Positions 8,946 to 18,297 of a stretch of 64,000 bases of DNA are shown here, piece after piece (within the stretch, counting starts at the first letter, position 1; the number at the start of each line of letters is the position of its first letter). Source of the DNA: Pontixanthobacter sp. CEM42. Its GTDB lineage: Bacteria > Pseudomonadota > Alphaproteobacteria > Sphingomonadales > Sphingomonadaceae. The position numbers and the translations under genes are program-made. The stretch spans positions 744,001-808,000 of the forward strand of contig NZ_JADQTN010000002.1 of the NCBI RefSeq assembly GCF_017812015.1, in the 5' to 3' direction. Below the pieces are notes generated by a model, which did no database searches, was not told where the DNA came from, and saw nothing but the letters and a program-made list of their open reading frames with translations.

Positions 8946-10862
8946 GTGACCGAATCGATTAGTAGAGCCGAATATCTCCAAGAGAACCCGAAGGCCCGTG
9001 CATGGGCTGCGCTGGATGACGCGACGAACGCGCAAATGGCTATCACACCCGGGGCCATCCGGTTGGAGCCGGGCAGCTTCGAAGGAAAGCGCGCGCTGAT
9101 ATTGGGCGCGGGCGTCGGCGGCCTGACCACCGCCTATGAACTGCTCGCGCATGAGACGGGTATGGATGTCACCGTTCTTGAGGCGCAGAACCGTACAGGC
9201 GGACGCTGCCTCAGCCTCCGGACAGGTGATACGCTGACGGAAGACAAATGCTCGAAACTGTTCGGGTCAGAGCCAGGTGAGACGCAAACGGTTCGGTTCA
9301 AACAGCCTGTCGGGGACAGTACCCCGTACCTCAATGCAGGCCCCGGACGGATACCCTCATCGCATAAGCGTTTGCTCAACTATCTTCGCGATTTCGGTGT
9401 CGAAGTCGAAATCTACGTCATGAATTCGATGTCCAACCTTGTGTATATGCAAGAGGGGCCGCTCAAAGACACGCCGCTAATCTATCGCCAGCTAGACCAC
9501 AATGTGCGCGGCTGGATCGCGCAGATGGTGTATGAAAATGCCGATAAGCTGCTGGGATCGAAGAATTTGGCAGTGGACAAAAGCGACCAGAGCGATCTCG
9601 CTGATAAATTGCGGAAACTCATGATTTCCTTCGGCGAGCTGGACGAGGAGGGTCGCTATGCCCCGACTCCGGGCACCGAGGGTTTCGAGAACGCGATTTC
9701 CCGTGCCGGCTTTGACGTCCTGCCGGGGGTCAAAGCAGGCAAGATCGCGGAAGCGATCAAGTTGGAGGATCTGCTGGGATCCGAGTTCTGGAAGCAGACT
9801 CGTTTCTACCAGCCTGCCGATTTCCTATGGCAGCAAGCGATCTTCCAGCCTGTTGGCGGGATGGATCAGGTCCAACACGCGTTCGCCAGAAAAGTGGCGG
9901 AACTTGGCGGCGATATTCATTTGAATAGTCCGGTCCAATCGATCGATTGGGATGAGGAGACAAAAGAGTTTGTCGTTCTGGTTGCGCAGGTCGGGACCGA
10001 TGAGCTGATCGAATATCGCGCCGATTATTGTTTCTCCAATATGGCGATGCCCTTCCTTTCAAAAATCTTGTCAGAGAAGCTGCGCGAAGGGCCTGCAGGA
10101 ACAGGCTTTGATGAACCGTTCAAGGACGGAATCGCGGCAGTATTCGCCGCTCAGGATCGCTCACGCGAAGGACCTGATGGCACATATCGTGACAAGTTCC
10201 TCGCCTGCACCAGCAAGGTTGGTTGGCAAGCCGATCGGGTGCTGTGGCAAGGTGAGGAGATCACCCACCAGCACTATTCCGAGAAGAATTTCGACGCGCA
10301 GGACGTGTCCGATGAAGAAGAGGGCGTGGTGCCGATCTTTGGCGGGATCAGCTGGACGTCGCATCCGATCATGCAAATCTGGTATCCATCCAACGCCTAT
10401 CACGATCAAAAAGGCGTACTGACCGGCGCGTATAACTTCACTGAGAACGCGTTCAAAGCCGGCAATATGCCAGTGGCTGAGCGGCTTGATCTGGCACGCG
10501 AAGGTGCCTCCTTGTTCAATCAGAAATTCGGTGCTGGCTTGCATGATGGTGTCGCCATCGCATGGCAGAAGATGCCCTATATCAAAGGCGGCTGGGCCTA
10601 TTGGCAAGCGGTTGGCAAACCTGATGTCGCAGCCGGTCACTTCAACAGACTGTCGCAAGGAACCGGTGTCTATGAGGCCTCGGGCAGCATGTCCGATCCG
10701 GTGTTTTTTGTAGTCGGCGACCAGCTCTCTTCGCTGCCCGGTTGGCAGGAAGGCGCAATCGCTGCGGCACTCAATGCTTTGTCGAGAATGGCGCGACCCG
10801 ATCTGCAGATTCCGCATTTAGAGCGGCTGCCTGACACCAGGTTGATCGTCGAAGGCATCTAA
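8946..10862 (+). CDS. FAD-dependent amine/L-amino-acid oxidase-like flavoprotein
   Basis: 638 residues from the GTG at 8946, which has GGGAG at 8935-8939 with ideal spacing; a GTG at 8898 would add 16 residues without a ribosome site. An N-terminal dinucleotide fold (LILGAGVGGLTTAYELL followed by VTVLEAQNRTGGRC) is the FAD-binding signature of flavin amine oxidases. The C-terminal FVVGDQLSSLPGWQEGAIAAAL block closes the FAD site. This layout is seen in monoamine, polyamine and L-amino-acid oxidases and tryptophan 2-monooxygenase; the substrate is not determined. No export signal is seen. The next gene follows after 79 bases and is probably cotranscribed. Confidence 0.87.
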   Translation: MTESISRAEYLQENPKARAWAALDDATNAQMAITPGAIRLEPGSFEGKRALILGAGVGGLTTAYELLAHETGMDVTVLEAQNRTGGRCLSLRTGDTLTEDKCSKLFGSEPGETQTVRFKQPVGDSTPYLNAGPGRIPSSHKRLLNYLRDFGVEVEIYVMNSMSNLVYMQEGPLKDTPLIYRQLDHNVRGWIAQMVYENADKLLGSKNLAVDKSDQSDLADKLRKLMISFGELDEEGRYAPTPGTEGFENAISRAGFDVLPGVKAGKIAEAIKLEDLLGSEFWKQTRFYQPADFLWQQAIFQPVGGMDQVQHAFARKVAELGGDIHLNSPVQSIDWDEETKEFVVLVAQVGTDELIEYRADYCFSNMAMPFLSKILSEKLREGPAGTGFDEPFKDGIAAVFAAQDRSREGPDGTYRDKFLACTSKVGWQADRVLWQGEEITHQHYSEKNFDAQDVSDEEEGVVPIFGGISWTSHPIMQIWYPSNAYHDQKGVLTGAYNFTENAFKAGNMPVAERLDLAREGASLFNQKFGAGLHDGVAIAWQKMPYIKGGWAYWQAVGKPDVAAGHFNRLSQGTGVYEASGSMSDPVFFVVGDQLSSLPGWQEGAIAAALNALSRMARPDLQIPHLERLPDTRLIVEGI

Positions 10863-10941
10863 TGCGTGATCGGGGCCACAGGGTTTTCGACCCCAATCGC
10901 CAAATTTTTAAGCGTTCCAATAAGCCCCAAGAAGGAGAATC

Positions 10942-11961
10942 ATGATGGGTGTACGTGCTGCACAATTGAAGAAGCTTTCCGGCGGTGGCCGGACGATTGA
11001 AACTGCAGAGCGCGGCGACGAACTGCTCGGCGCACTGCAATTGTTGCCCGGTGTGTGGAAGAACACGCCAAACCTGCCCGGGCGCGGCTGGAACATGATC
11101 GCGCTGCCGTTTCAAACGCGGCCCGATAGCCCGCTCGATTACCGGCTGCTGCTCAACCAGTATAACGAGACGCTGGTGTTCGATCTGGTGGCCAAGGGGG
11201 TTCCAAACCGGGGCTTGGACAAGCTGGGGGTACAAGCTGATCAGACGCTTGTCGCACTCGATTACGAGCAAGTGGTCGATCAGATCGCGGTCGAAGACTT
11301 CCCGCCCAGCGATCCAGCCACGCGTGGTCCCACATCTGCGCCGGGCAACACGATCCATCATGAACCGGGGCTGTGGCTCAACATGCTCGATCAGAAGACC
11401 GATGATTTCGACATCGCACGGCTCTCGACGGTCCCGCATGGCGATGCCGCGCTTGCACTGGGCAAAAGCGAACCGGCGCGCGATGGTGCGCCGGAAATTC
11501 CGGACGTGAGCGGGCTACCGCTTAAGGCGCCACCAGATCTCGATCATCCCTATTTGGCGCCGTACAAGCATTTCCACGACAATCCGTTCCTTGGCGTGTT
11601 CGATCCGGTCCATCCGGCAGAGCTTTTGAAAGCAGCAAATGCGGGAGTGGACATTCTGCGGACCACAACATTGCCGGTGGACACGCAGGCGCTGACAGGC
11701 GGGATCGCGAACATTCCGTTTGTCGTGAAGCAGGCGAATGCCTCTTCGATGAAGTCGACTTTCTGGATTCAGGAACTGGCCGAGCTTGATGCACAAGGCA
11801 ATCCGAAGTTGCGCTTGCAGTATTTACAGGTTGCGATGCTTGATTTCGACCCACGCACTAGCGGCCTGCCGGGCCGTATCGTTTGGCCGCATGTCAGCAT
11901 CAATACGATGGAAAAGGTCGAGGAACCGTCACCGGAACGGGTCGAGACTCTGACCGAATAA
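10942..11961 (+). CDS. Conserved protein partnered with the flavin amine oxidase, possibly haem-binding
   Basis: 339 residues; ATG at 10942 (or 10945) with GAAGGAG upstream. The N-terminal part has LLPGVWKNTPNLPGRGWNM, a pattern resembling the first strand of lipocalin-like or nitrobindin-like beta-barrels (GxW...GrGxN) in proteins sometimes labelled haem-binding. I cannot name a haem ligand, so this is tentative. The rest shows no motif I recognise and no signal peptide. Its place directly after the amine oxidase suggests it handles the peroxide, the product or the cofactor of that enzyme; that is inference. Confidence 0.6.
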   Translation: MMGVRAAQLKKLSGGGRTIETAERGDELLGALQLLPGVWKNTPNLPGRGWNMIALPFQTRPDSPLDYRLLLNQYNETLVFDLVAKGVPNRGLDKLGVQADQTLVALDYEQVVDQIAVEDFPPSDPATRGPTSAPGNTIHHEPGLWLNMLDQKTDDFDIARLSTVPHGDAALALGKSEPARDGAPEIPDVSGLPLKAPPDLDHPYLAPYKHFHDNPFLGVFDPVHPAELLKAANAGVDILRTTTLPVDTQALTGGIANIPFVVKQANASSMKSTFWIQELAELDAQGNPKLRLQYLQVAMLDFDPRTSGLPGRIVWPHVSINTMEKVEEPSPERVETLTE

Positions 11962-12026
11962 AGGAGTTTTGGGGCCGCTTTGGGTGTATCGTCCGAGGCG
12001 GCCCAATCTCTCGGCGCCGCCCAGCT

Positions 12027-13556
12027 TTAGGCGGTTTGCACCTCAATGCCGGGCACCATCAACGTGCGCCCACCGCCATATTCCTCGCGGATCACCACAA
12101 GCCCGAGCGATTCGAGATGATCGAGCAAGCGGCGGATGCGCCCCGGGGAACTGGTACCGTATGCAGCGGCAAGCTCGTCTTCATCAGGCGATCCTTTGCC
12201 CTCCATCGCGGAACGCAAGATCACCAGATAGGGAGCCATGATATCGCTCTCGATGGCGGCGGCCATATGCTTAGCCATGTCCTGTTGCTCGGGCGTAAGG
12301 CGGTCAATGCCTGAAATGGCAAGAGCAAATTCACGCCGGAACTGCTCCATATCCATTCCTACCGCGTGCGCACCGGCAGCACGGCATTTGGTCAGGAAGC
12401 TTTGGAAAAGGCTGGAGGAAGACTGGTAAGTGCTGGCGGGATCGGCAGCCAATTGCTTCAGCGTTTCGCGGGCAATATCGTGCTGCGTTGGGCCGGTGTT
12501 TGCGGATGCGGCTTGAGCGGGTTCACCCGCCATCGCAGCGGGTTCCTCATCCAGAATATCGAGATTGCGTGACAGGCTTTCGGGCACTGGCGAACCGGCG
12601 GGCTTCTCTGGAGCATCGACTGCCACTTCATCATCCAGCTTGGTGTGAAGCAGCGCCTCCATCTCATCAGGCTTGGCGGTAGGAAGAGGCATCAGTCCGC
12701 TGGCATTGGTCTTAGTGCCCGTTCTTGTTGACCCAATATGGATCGACAAAGGTCGCCGCGTGATTGCAGGGCCAAGGCCAAGAAAGCTACCGCGATCCAG
12801 ATCACGAATTTGCTCAGCCTGTTTGCGTTCCATGCCCAGCAAATCGGCGGCGCGGATCATATCGATATCGAGGAATGTCCGGCCCATCAGGAAATTTGAG
12901 GCTTCTGCTGCAACGTTCTTGGCAAGCTTCGCCAAACGCTGCGTAGCGACGATCCCGGCGAGACCCCGCTTGCGCCCCCGGCACATTAGATTGGTCATCG
13001 CATTCATCGACAGGCGGCGGGTTTCTTCACTGATTTCGCCAGAGACGGCGGGGGCGAACATCTGCGCCTCGTCAACCACGACCAGTGCGGGATACCAATG
13101 CTCGCGCGAGGCATCGAACAATGCGCCAATAAATTGTGCGGCACAGCGAATTTGCTGCTCCACATCCAAGCCTTCGAGCGCCAGTACGACCGAAGCGCGA
13201 TGCTCGCGAACGCGCCGTGCCAATGCCTCGATCTCGGCTACCGAATGAGCGGCGCCGTCGATCACAATATGAGGAAACAGATCGGCGAGGGAGGTGAAGT
13301 CACCCTCGGGATCAATCACCACCTGCTGCACCATATCGGCGCTTTCCTCGAGCAGTCGCCGCAGCAAATGCGATTTGCCCGAGCCGCTATTGCCTTGCAC
13401 CAGCAGACGCGTGGCGAGCAATTCTTCCATATCGATGGTGGTCGGCTTACCGTTGCGGTCTTCGCCGATGATGATTTCGGTGTTCACAATATCGGAATGG
13501 CGGTGGCGCTGTGAGTCTTCAAGACATGCGTCGACCCTGTCCCCAAATCCGATCAC
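12027..13556 (-). CDS. HerA/DUF87-type ATPase with C-terminal helical/winged-helix region
   Basis: 509 residues. Walker A GNSGSGKSHLL lies near residue 56, Walker B is ALVVVDEAQMF, and sensor-like RGRKRGLAGIVATQRLAKL follows. This is the HerA/VirB4/FtsK-like fold of DUF87 ATPases, which translocate DNA or remodel complexes. The C-terminal 150 residues are mostly helical and end in a small winged-helix-like stretch (PGRIRRLLDHLESLGLVVIR). No NurA nuclease gene is nearby. The likely start is the GTG at 13556, 3 bases after the upstream stop; a GTG at 13487 is the alternative. It is the last gene of a - strand unit with the hydrolase and the PQQ enzyme. Confidence 0.85.
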   Translation of the reverse strand: MIGFGDRVDACLEDSQRHRHSDIVNTEIIIGEDRNGKPTTIDMEELLATRLLVQGNSGSGKSHLLRRLLEESADMVQQVVIDPEGDFTSLADLFPHIVIDGAAHSVAEIEALARRVREHRASVVLALEGLDVEQQIRCAAQFIGALFDASREHWYPALVVVDEAQMFAPAVSGEISEETRRLSMNAMTNLMCRGRKRGLAGIVATQRLAKLAKNVAAEASNFLMGRTFLDIDMIRAADLLGMERKQAEQIRDLDRGSFLGLGPAITRRPLSIHIGSTRTGTKTNASGLMPLPTAKPDEMEALLHTKLDDEVAVDAPEKPAGSPVPESLSRNLDILDEEPAAMAGEPAQAASANTGPTQHDIARETLKQLAADPASTYQSSSSLFQSFLTKCRAAGAHAVGMDMEQFRREFALAISGIDRLTPEQQDMAKHMAAAIESDIMAPYLVILRSAMEGKGSPDEDELAAAYGTSSPGRIRRLLDHLESLGLVVIREEYGGGRTLMVPGIEVQTA

Positions 13557-13559
13557 AAA

Positions 13560-14627
13560 TTAGAGCAATTCGGACCGTTCGATCGAGTCATTTTTTGCGG
13601 GCATTGAAAAAAACATCCCGTCTTCGCCCACCACAATAGGCCCGGCGCAGCGGTTTTCTGCATCACCGAGGAAAGCGGGGTACAGAAACGCGCTGGGCAG
13701 GGGCGGAACCAGATGCGTCAGAACAAGCATGTCAGCGCCGGTTTCCTGCGCGCTTTCGGCGGCATCTGCAGGAGAGGCGTGATAATCGACGATGTCGAAC
13801 ATAATCTTGGCCGCATTGGCGTTGCCTTGTGCTTTTAGCGCTGTTTCCAATTCTTGGACGAGCGCAGGTTGCAACGCCTCATGTACGAGCAATTCGACGC
13901 CTTTGCAGGCGCGCTCGAGATTGGCCGATTTGGACGTGTCGCCGCTAATGCATAGCGATCGGCCTCTATAATCGAAGCGGTATCCGACAGCGGGTGCGAC
14001 TGGCTCGTGGTCGACGGTGAAGGCGGTGACGGTCAGTCCCTGCGCTTCGAACACGACCTGGCTTGATCCGCTCATGACAAATGGCCGTGCTTCGGATCCA
14101 CCGCCTGCGGACGGGACGACTGTCTCGCCATGATGGGCGACTCTGTACGTATCATCGGTCGCGTAGGCTGCGTTGAACCCATCCACGACGGCTTCAACTC
14201 CTTCGGGCGCATAGACGGGGAGCGGTGCAGTGCTCGCGCCGCGCGTCCAGTGAAACAGTTGCAGTGGCCCGAGCCCGTCGACATGGTCGGAGTGAAAATG
14301 TGTGAGGAAAACGCCATCCAGATCGGCAGCGTTGAAACCCATCTGCGCTATGTTGCGATTGCCGCCTTCACCAATATCGACAACGAACATCAACTCGCCG
14401 GCAACCACGATGTTGCACGGCCCGGCGCGGTCGGGATTGGGCATCGGCGATCCTGTTCCGCACAGGCCCACATGCAAGCCGTCGGACAGGTCAGCCATGC
14501 TGTCGCGCGCAGTGTTCTGCTCTACCGCACGCTGGAATAGCATCTCTCCGAGCTTCGCTTGAAACGCGAAAACCGCAATCGCGAGAACCGCGATCAGGCC
14601 GATGAATACAAGAGCAGCTTTCCTCAC
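13560..14627 (-). CDS. Exported or membrane-anchored metallo-beta-lactamase-fold hydrolase
   Basis: 355 residues. Residues 5-24 form a signal anchor. The metal-binding motif THFHSDHVDGL and the later ISGDTSKS and VDHEPV blocks give the ligand set of an MBL-fold hydrolase of the RNase Z / arylsulfatase-like branch. Because of the N-terminal membrane segment it probably acts in the periplasm, which excludes tRNA processing. It starts 20 bases after the PQQ dehydrogenase stop and ends 3 bases before the ATPase start. Confidence 0.88.
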   Translation of the reverse strand: MRKAALVFIGLIAVLAIAVFAFQAKLGEMLFQRAVEQNTARDSMADLSDGLHVGLCGTGSPMPNPDRAGPCNIVVAGELMFVVDIGEGGNRNIAQMGFNAADLDGVFLTHFHSDHVDGLGPLQLFHWTRGASTAPLPVYAPEGVEAVVDGFNAAYATDDTYRVAHHGETVVPSAGGGSEARPFVMSGSSQVVFEAQGLTVTAFTVDHEPVAPAVGYRFDYRGRSLCISGDTSKSANLERACKGVELLVHEALQPALVQELETALKAQGNANAAKIMFDIVDYHASPADAAESAQETGADMLVLTHLVPPLPSAFLYPAFLGDAENRCAGPIVVGEDGMFFSMPAKNDSIERSELL

Positions 14628-14647
14628 AATTGGTTGCTGGCCCCCAT

Positions 14648-16774
14648 CTACTGCTCTCTCGCCATGACCTTGTCTTGATTGGCGCGGAAGATCACGAATT
14701 CGCGGATTGCGTCGATCTGGTCCTTGCTCAGCGATTCACTGAAGCTGGCCATGCCGCGATCTTTCAGCGCGCCGTCATGGACGACGCTTTGCCATGTGGC
14801 TTTGTTGGCTAAAGCGCCACTGCGGCGAAGGTCGGGGATCACGGTCGATCCGACAGCACCCGGTGCGTGGCATACGGCGCAATAGCGCGCATAGCTCTTG
14901 CCGCCTGCCGCAATCACATCAGCCGAAGCGCGGCTTGGTGGCGGATCGAGCGGGATCTTCGCGACTTCAACTTCTGCGGGTAGTTCTGCCGTTCCGCCCA
15001 GCTTGAACACTAGCAAGCGCGATACATTGCGCACGGGGCCATCCTTGGAAATCAGCAAGCCGTCTGCGGTGATCGCCAATGCGCCGCCCCAACCGGCCAG
15101 AACGGCGACATATTGCTCGCCATCGACTGTGTATGTGATCGGAGGCGCGACTACGCCGGTTTGTGCGCCGAAGCTCCACAGCTTGTCACCGGTTGCTGCG
15201 TTGTAGGCGTTAAACTCGCTCATCTGGTTGCCTTGAAACACCAGTCCGCCGCCGGTTGCCAGCAAGCCGCCATTCCATGCGCCGGGGTGGTTCACGGTCC
15301 AGCGCGGTTCCTGTTTGACCGGATCCCACGCGATCAGCTTGCCGGAGATAGTGCCTTCGACTTGCTTGCGGAAACCTTCGTCAGGCGGCAGATCGCCCGC
15401 AGACAGGTCGAACCCGACATTGAAGCCACGTTTACGGTCGGGCTTCCAATCGGCTTCGGGGACATAGAGCGATGCCGCTTCAAACGCTGGGATGTAGACC
15501 AAACCTTCACCTGGGTGGAACGCCATCGGGTGCCAATTGTGGCCGCCGAGCGGGCCGGGCATCACCAGTGCTGGTTTGCCAGTCACATCAATCCGCGTTT
15601 CGGGATTTTGGATAGGGCGGCCATTCTCGTCAAAACCGGTCGACCAGTTGAGCGGGATGTAGGGCGTACCCGAAATGAACTTACCCGTTTCGCGGTCGAG
15701 CACATAGAAATAGCCGTTTTTGGGCGCCTGCATCAGCACTTTGCGCTCTTTGCCCTCGATTTCGAGGTCGGCGAGCATGATGTGCTGTGTGGCGGTGAAG
15801 TCCCATGTTTCGCCCGGTGTGGTCTGGTAATGCCACACATATTCGCCCGTTTCGGGCTTCACCGCGATGATGCTGGAGAGGTAGAGATTGTCGCCTTCAC
15901 CGGTGCCGTCTTCACCCGGTGAGCGGTATGCGCGGTTCCACGGTGATCCGTTGCCAACGCCGATATAGAGCAGGTCGAGCTCGGCATCATAGGCCATCGC
16001 GTCCCACACTGTACCGCCGCCGCCAATGCCGCTATTGCCGAGCATATCACCCGACCAGGTATCTGCAGCGCGCCTCAAATATTCGGGCGAGCTCTCGTCC
16101 TCGTCGCCCGCAGGCACGGTGTAGAAACGCCACAGTTCGTCGCCGCTATCCGCATCGAAGGCCGCGAAATTGCCGCGCACGCCAAATTCTGCGCCGCCGC
16201 TGCCGATGAAGACCTTGCCGTCCACAATGCGCGGTGCGCCGGTGATGGTGTAGCTCTCTTCCTGATCGACAGTGACTTTCTCCCAAGCCACTGCGCCCGT
16301 CTCGCGGTCCAGCTTCACCAGCCGTCCGTCGAGAGTGCCAAGGAACAAATGGTCGCCCCATGCCGCTACGCCGCGGTTCACGACATCGCAGCAGGCTTTT
16401 ACCGCAGTTTCGCCGGGCACTTCGGGATCATACTCCCACAATTTCTCGCCGGTTGCGGCGTTATAGGCTTTCACCTTGCTCCATGCGGTGGTGACATAGA
16501 GCTTGCCGTCCATCACCAGCGGGGTCGCTTCCTGCCCGCGCGCGGTGTCCATATCGTCAAACCAGGCAAGACCCAGATCGCTGACCGTTTCGGCGTTGAC
16601 CTGATCGAGCGGGCTGTAGCGCTGCTCCTCATAATTACGGCCGTAGGAAATCCAGTTCGCATCATCGCTCTGCGCGTTGAGCAGGCGCTCGGCATTGATG
16701 CCGTCTTCTGACATCTGTTCGCCACAGGAGGTCAGAGTGAGCGCAGCAAAAGCGGCAATTGCGAATTTCTTCAT
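14648..16774 (-). CDS. Quinohaemoprotein (PQQ and cytochrome c) alcohol dehydrogenase, lipoprotein
   Basis: 708 residues from the ATG at 16774, preceded by GGGAGAGGA. The N-terminus is a lipoprotein signal (ALTLTSCGE). An eight-bladed PQQ propeller follows with the WISYGRNYEEQRYSPL opening, adjacent cysteines in VKACCDVV (the disulphide over PQQ) and repeated tryptophan-docking motifs such as AATGEKLWEYD. The C-terminus has a cytochrome c motif CAVCH (type II/III-like layout). The family oxidises primary alcohols or related substrates in the periplasm, passing electrons from PQQ to haem. No pqq biosynthesis genes are in the window. Confidence 0.95.
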   Translation of the reverse strand: MKKFAIAAFAALTLTSCGEQMSEDGINAERLLNAQSDDANWISYGRNYEEQRYSPLDQVNAETVSDLGLAWFDDMDTARGQEATPLVMDGKLYVTTAWSKVKAYNAATGEKLWEYDPEVPGETAVKACCDVVNRGVAAWGDHLFLGTLDGRLVKLDRETGAVAWEKVTVDQEESYTITGAPRIVDGKVFIGSGGAEFGVRGNFAAFDADSGDELWRFYTVPAGDEDESSPEYLRRAADTWSGDMLGNSGIGGGGTVWDAMAYDAELDLLYIGVGNGSPWNRAYRSPGEDGTGEGDNLYLSSIIAVKPETGEYVWHYQTTPGETWDFTATQHIMLADLEIEGKERKVLMQAPKNGYFYVLDRETGKFISGTPYIPLNWSTGFDENGRPIQNPETRIDVTGKPALVMPGPLGGHNWHPMAFHPGEGLVYIPAFEAASLYVPEADWKPDRKRGFNVGFDLSAGDLPPDEGFRKQVEGTISGKLIAWDPVKQEPRWTVNHPGAWNGGLLATGGGLVFQGNQMSEFNAYNAATGDKLWSFGAQTGVVAPPITYTVDGEQYVAVLAGWGGALAITADGLLISKDGPVRNVSRLLVFKLGGTAELPAEVEVAKIPLDPPPSRASADVIAAGGKSYARYCAVCHAPGAVGSTVIPDLRRSGALANKATWQSVVHDGALKDRGMASFSESLSKDQIDAIREFVIFRANQDKVMAREQ

Positions 16775-16937
16775 GGATGTCCTCTCCCAAGGATATGCGT
16801 TTTTCTGTTCGAGCAATCGTTTCAGTCGCTCTTTGAAACTGTCCTGCCGTAACTCGCCTGACGAGTCCATATGTCTTGCCGCCGGAACCATCCCGCTGCA
16901 TGATCGCTGGGAAAGCAGATATCCTAGGAGACTGACC

Positions 16938-17831
16938 ATGTGCGACGATTTCACCCTTGAGCAAGAAGAAGCCGCGCTGAAGCGGATGAAACTGAGCCGC
17001 CGCCAATTCGCGGCAAGTGTCGGTGTTGCAGGAGGGGCAGGCGCGATTGCGGCTCTGTCACCGGCGGGCAATACAGCCATGGCCCACGGCTCTGGCGGCT
17101 TGATGGAGGGTAACGTGTCCTTCCCGTCCGAGGATGGAACGATTGATGCATATTTCGTCCGGCCAATGGGGGGCAAGCACCCCGCCGTGATCCTGTGGCC
17201 CGATATTGCGGGCCTGCGCGAATCCTATGAAACATTGGCGATCAGTATCGCGAATGAAGGTTATGCCGTGCTGGCGATGAACCAATATTACCGCGATGCG
17301 AAAGCACCGGTGCTGGGCAGCTTCATGGAGTGGCGCACCGACGAAGGCCGCGCAAAGCTGCGCCCGATGATCAACAATCTCAGCTCCGACGCGGTGATGC
17401 GCGACGCGAAAGCAGCGGTGGCCTATCTGGACGCGCATGAAGACGTGGACACAGCGCGCGGCATCGGCAGCTGCGGATATTGCATGGGCGGGCCCTTCAC
17501 TGTTTACTCGACCGCAGCGGCGCCGGACCGTGTCAAAGCCGCCGCCAGCTTCCATGGCGGAGGCTTGGTGCGTGATGATGACAACAGCCCGCACAAGCTG
17601 ATGCAGACAACACAGGCGAGCTATCTGTTCGCCATTGCCGAGAATGACGACGCCAAAGCCCCCAATGACAAAGTGGAACTGCGCAAAGCCGCCGACGCCT
17701 CGGGCCGCCCCGCAGAGATCGAAGTCTATCCCGCCGCGCACGGCTGGTGCACATTAGACTCGCCGGTCTACGACAAGGAGCAAGCGGAAAAAGCGTGGCG
17801 GCGGATGTTGGTGTTGTTTGCGGGGTTGTGA
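16938..17831 (+). CDS. Dienelactone-hydrolase-family protein with Tat signal
   Basis: 297 residues from the ATG at 16938 with AGGAG at 16926-16930. A twin-arginine signal (LSRRQFAASVGV, then hydrophobic residues to AMAHG) directs export of the folded protein. The alpha/beta-hydrolase domain has the GYCMGG nucleophile elbow (Cys182) and a C-terminal AAHGWC histidine, as in dienelactone hydrolases. The substrate is unknown. It is divergent from the PQQ alcohol dehydrogenase across 163 bases, so the two may share regulation. Confidence 0.92.
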   Translation: MCDDFTLEQEEAALKRMKLSRRQFAASVGVAGGAGAIAALSPAGNTAMAHGSGGLMEGNVSFPSEDGTIDAYFVRPMGGKHPAVILWPDIAGLRESYETLAISIANEGYAVLAMNQYYRDAKAPVLGSFMEWRTDEGRAKLRPMINNLSSDAVMRDAKAAVAYLDAHEDVDTARGIGSCGYCMGGPFTVYSTAAAPDRVKAAASFHGGGLVRDDDNSPHKLMQTTQASYLFAIAENDDAKAPNDKVELRKAADASGRPAEIEVYPAAHGWCTLDSPVYDKEQAEKAWRRMLVLFAGL

Positions 17832-17907
17832 GAATCGTAGTAATGTCTACGGTTGAAAATACTTAGATCTTTCTACAAAGGGTGTATGTTGATACTACTA
17901 TGCAGTG

Positions 17908-18297
17908 ATGACGATAGATAAAGTTGCAGGCGTGGAGCGATCGGTAAAAGAAAAGATACCGAGTTTTCGCTACGGATTTTTTGTCTGTGTTTTAGTTGGC
18001 CTGTACGCTCGGTTTGGTCTTCCTGAATTGCCTACAGCGTCTACAAATGACTTTGGGGCATTCTCAACGCCTAAGTACTTCGTTGCAAACCCTGGAAAAG
18101 GCTATGAGAATGCGAATGTGCGGTCTGGGCCGGGAGCAAACTATCAAATTTTGTATGAGGTGCCTCGCAATAAAACTGTCATTGGGGTCAAGCGTGTAGC
18201 GGGCTTCAACGGCGAGGCTTGGATCGGCTTAGATGACAACAAAGGGCATATCAAAGAGACCATTTTAAGCCCGATCAAGTCCGAAAATAATGACTAG
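17908..18297 (+). CDS. Membrane-anchored bacterial SH3 (SH3b) protein
   Basis: 129 residues from the ATG at 17908 (a GTG sits directly before it). One membrane segment (about residues 22-40) is followed by an SH3b domain with ANVRSGPGANYQILYEVP, which usually binds cell-wall or protein ligands outside the cytoplasm. The coding DNA is clearly more AT-rich than the flanking chromosome. It overlaps the next gene by 8 bases, so the two form a unit. Confidence 0.8.
   Translation: MTIDKVAGVERSVKEKIPSFRYGFFVCVLVGLYARFGLPELPTASTNDFGAFSTPKYFVANPGKGYENANVRSGPGANYQILYEVPRNKTVIGVKRVAGFNGEAWIGLDDNKGHIKETILSPIKSENND

Noticed and set aside
11972-12004. GGGCCGC / GCGGCCC hairpin between the convergent genes
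   Set aside because: Stem of only 7 bp with a long loop and no T tract; too weak to call as a terminator.
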